64,000 nt of DNA, taken from Methyloligella halotolerans (lineage in GTDB: Bacteria > Pseudomonadota > Alphaproteobacteria > Rhizobiales > Methyloligellaceae). Position numbers and translations under genes: made by a program. This document shows, piece after piece, positions 63,445 to 64,000 of the stretch. The stretch is taken from the NCBI RefSeq assembly GCF_001708935.1, contig NZ_MASI01000006.1, positions 1 to 64,000 of the forward strand. Reading direction: 5' to 3'. How positions within the stretch are numbered: position 1 is the stretch's first letter; each line of letters opens with the position of its first letter. Under the pieces are notes generated by a model. That model did not search any database and was not told the origin of the DNA. It saw only the letters and a list, made by a program, of their open reading frames with translations.

Positions 63445-64000
63445 CTACGTCGTCATCATGAACAGCCAGACGTCGGCCCGGCCCGAGAGCCATAGATTGG
63501 TGAAGACCAGCCCCGCTGCCAGGACGCTGACGACGAGGGTGGTCGCCGGCCATCGCCGCCAAAGCTCCCACAGAACCGTCATGGACAAGAACGCGAGTAA
63601 AGCCAGCACCGCGGGTGCCAGCAACGAACGCTCGTCTCCGCCGGCTCCCAGCGCCGGCAATCCGAAGAGCCCGGCCAACGGAACGATGGCAATTATCGAT
63701 AGCGCTAGAGGTTTCGACGCCCGGCCCATGGCGAGGATCGCCAGCGCCAAGACGGTTCCGGTGACCGGGAAGAGCCAGGGTTCCATCAGGTAATAGACTT
63801 CCGGCATGCCGACCAGCAGCCCGTGAAGCACAAGCTCAGGCTCCATTTCGGGCGCGGGAGCCGAGGTTGCTCCCAGCCAAATCTGATACAGGACGAAGAG
63901 CACGGCGGCGAAGATGCTGAGAACCAGCGGTCCCGCCAGCGTGTAGATCACCGGCAGCGCGAGCAGCCAAAGGCGGCTGCGGTCCGAGGTCTCGTTGTCG
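63445..64000 (-). CDS. Membrane protein, N-terminal part outside the window
   Basis: The frame is open from 63445 to the end of the window without a stop. A GTG at 63951 could be read as a start, but the 16 codons before it (DNETSDRSRLWLLALPVIYT) read as protein continuing upstream, so the gene probably begins beyond the edge. At least four hydrophobic segments are visible. The last residues are RADVWLFMMTT. No family recognised. Confidence 0.6.
   Translation of the reverse strand, partial: DNETSDRSRLWLLALPVIYTLAGPLVLSIFAAVLFVLYQIWLGATSAPAPEMEPELVLHGLLVGMPEVYYLMEPWLFPVTGTVLALAILAMGRASKPLALSIIAIVPLAGLFGLPALGAGGDERSLLAPAVLALLAFLSMTVLWELWRRWPATTLVVSVLAAGLVFTNLWLSGRADVWLFMMTT

Overview
This is a high-GC window with the gene content of an alphaproteobacterium, most likely order Hyphomicrobiales (Rhizobiales). 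The evidence is an alphaproteobacterial-type rpoD with a long acidic insert next to dnaG, a SIMPL-domain protein beside a MacAB-type exporter, panD, a MltB-type transglycosylase and several small Rhizobiales-type proteins. I cannot name the genus from sequence alone.

Layout. (1) 1-5490: copper/silver efflux cargo, with a Met/His-rich periplasmic protein, a CusB-like adaptor carrying two copies of the heavy-metal-binding domain, and a CusA-like RND pump. (2) 5943-14160: a stress/lifestyle cluster with a DUF883 protein, two divergent transglutaminase-like proteins, NhaA, a PHB-depolymerase-like esterase, a HisKA_2 sensor kinase, a Crp/Fnr regulator and a fatty-acid desaturase. (3) about 14.2-35.05 kb: an integrative mobilizable element. 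It has MobC and relaxase genes, a VirD4-type coupling protein preceded by two small membrane proteins, a module of divergent genes present twice, a methyltransferase, a resolvase, an AT-rich patch of small secreted or membrane proteins, a SIR2-HerA-(TIR-like) defence locus, and a large serine recombinase. The recombinase's last codons lie inside a tRNA-Met(CAU) gene, which marks the right attachment site. No type IV secretion genes are present, so transfer would need a helper. The left boundary is not certain, and regions 1 and 2 could belong to the same island. (4) 35.0-42.3 kb: chromosomal-looking genes (SIMPL protein, split MacAB exporter, panD, Excalibur protein, L,D-transpeptidase). (5) 42.8-44.4 kb: a lone, compositionally foreign reverse transcriptase of the Abi/UG defence type. 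(6) 44.6-50.9 kb: more chromosomal-looking genes (transglycosylase, class V aminotransferase, glycine-rich repeat proteins, zinc peptidase). (7) 51.1-54.1 kb: a Hachiman (HamAB) defence system. (8) 54.2-64.0 kb: a radical-SAM/UdgX DNA-repair pair, DUF2809 and DUF817 membrane proteins, rpoD, dnaG and two membrane proteins.

Three separate anti-phage-type loci thus lie in about 26 kb: SIR2-HerA with a TIR-like third gene, the reverse transcriptase, and Hachiman. The three-gene SIR2-HerA-TIR-like arrangement is the best candidate for something not fully described. Seven genes show single-base frameshifts at or near short homopolymers: the esterase, a small secreted protein, SIR2, panD, DUF2809, DUF817 and dnaG. 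DnaG is essential, so at least some of these are probably sequence errors and the genes are probably intact in the organism.
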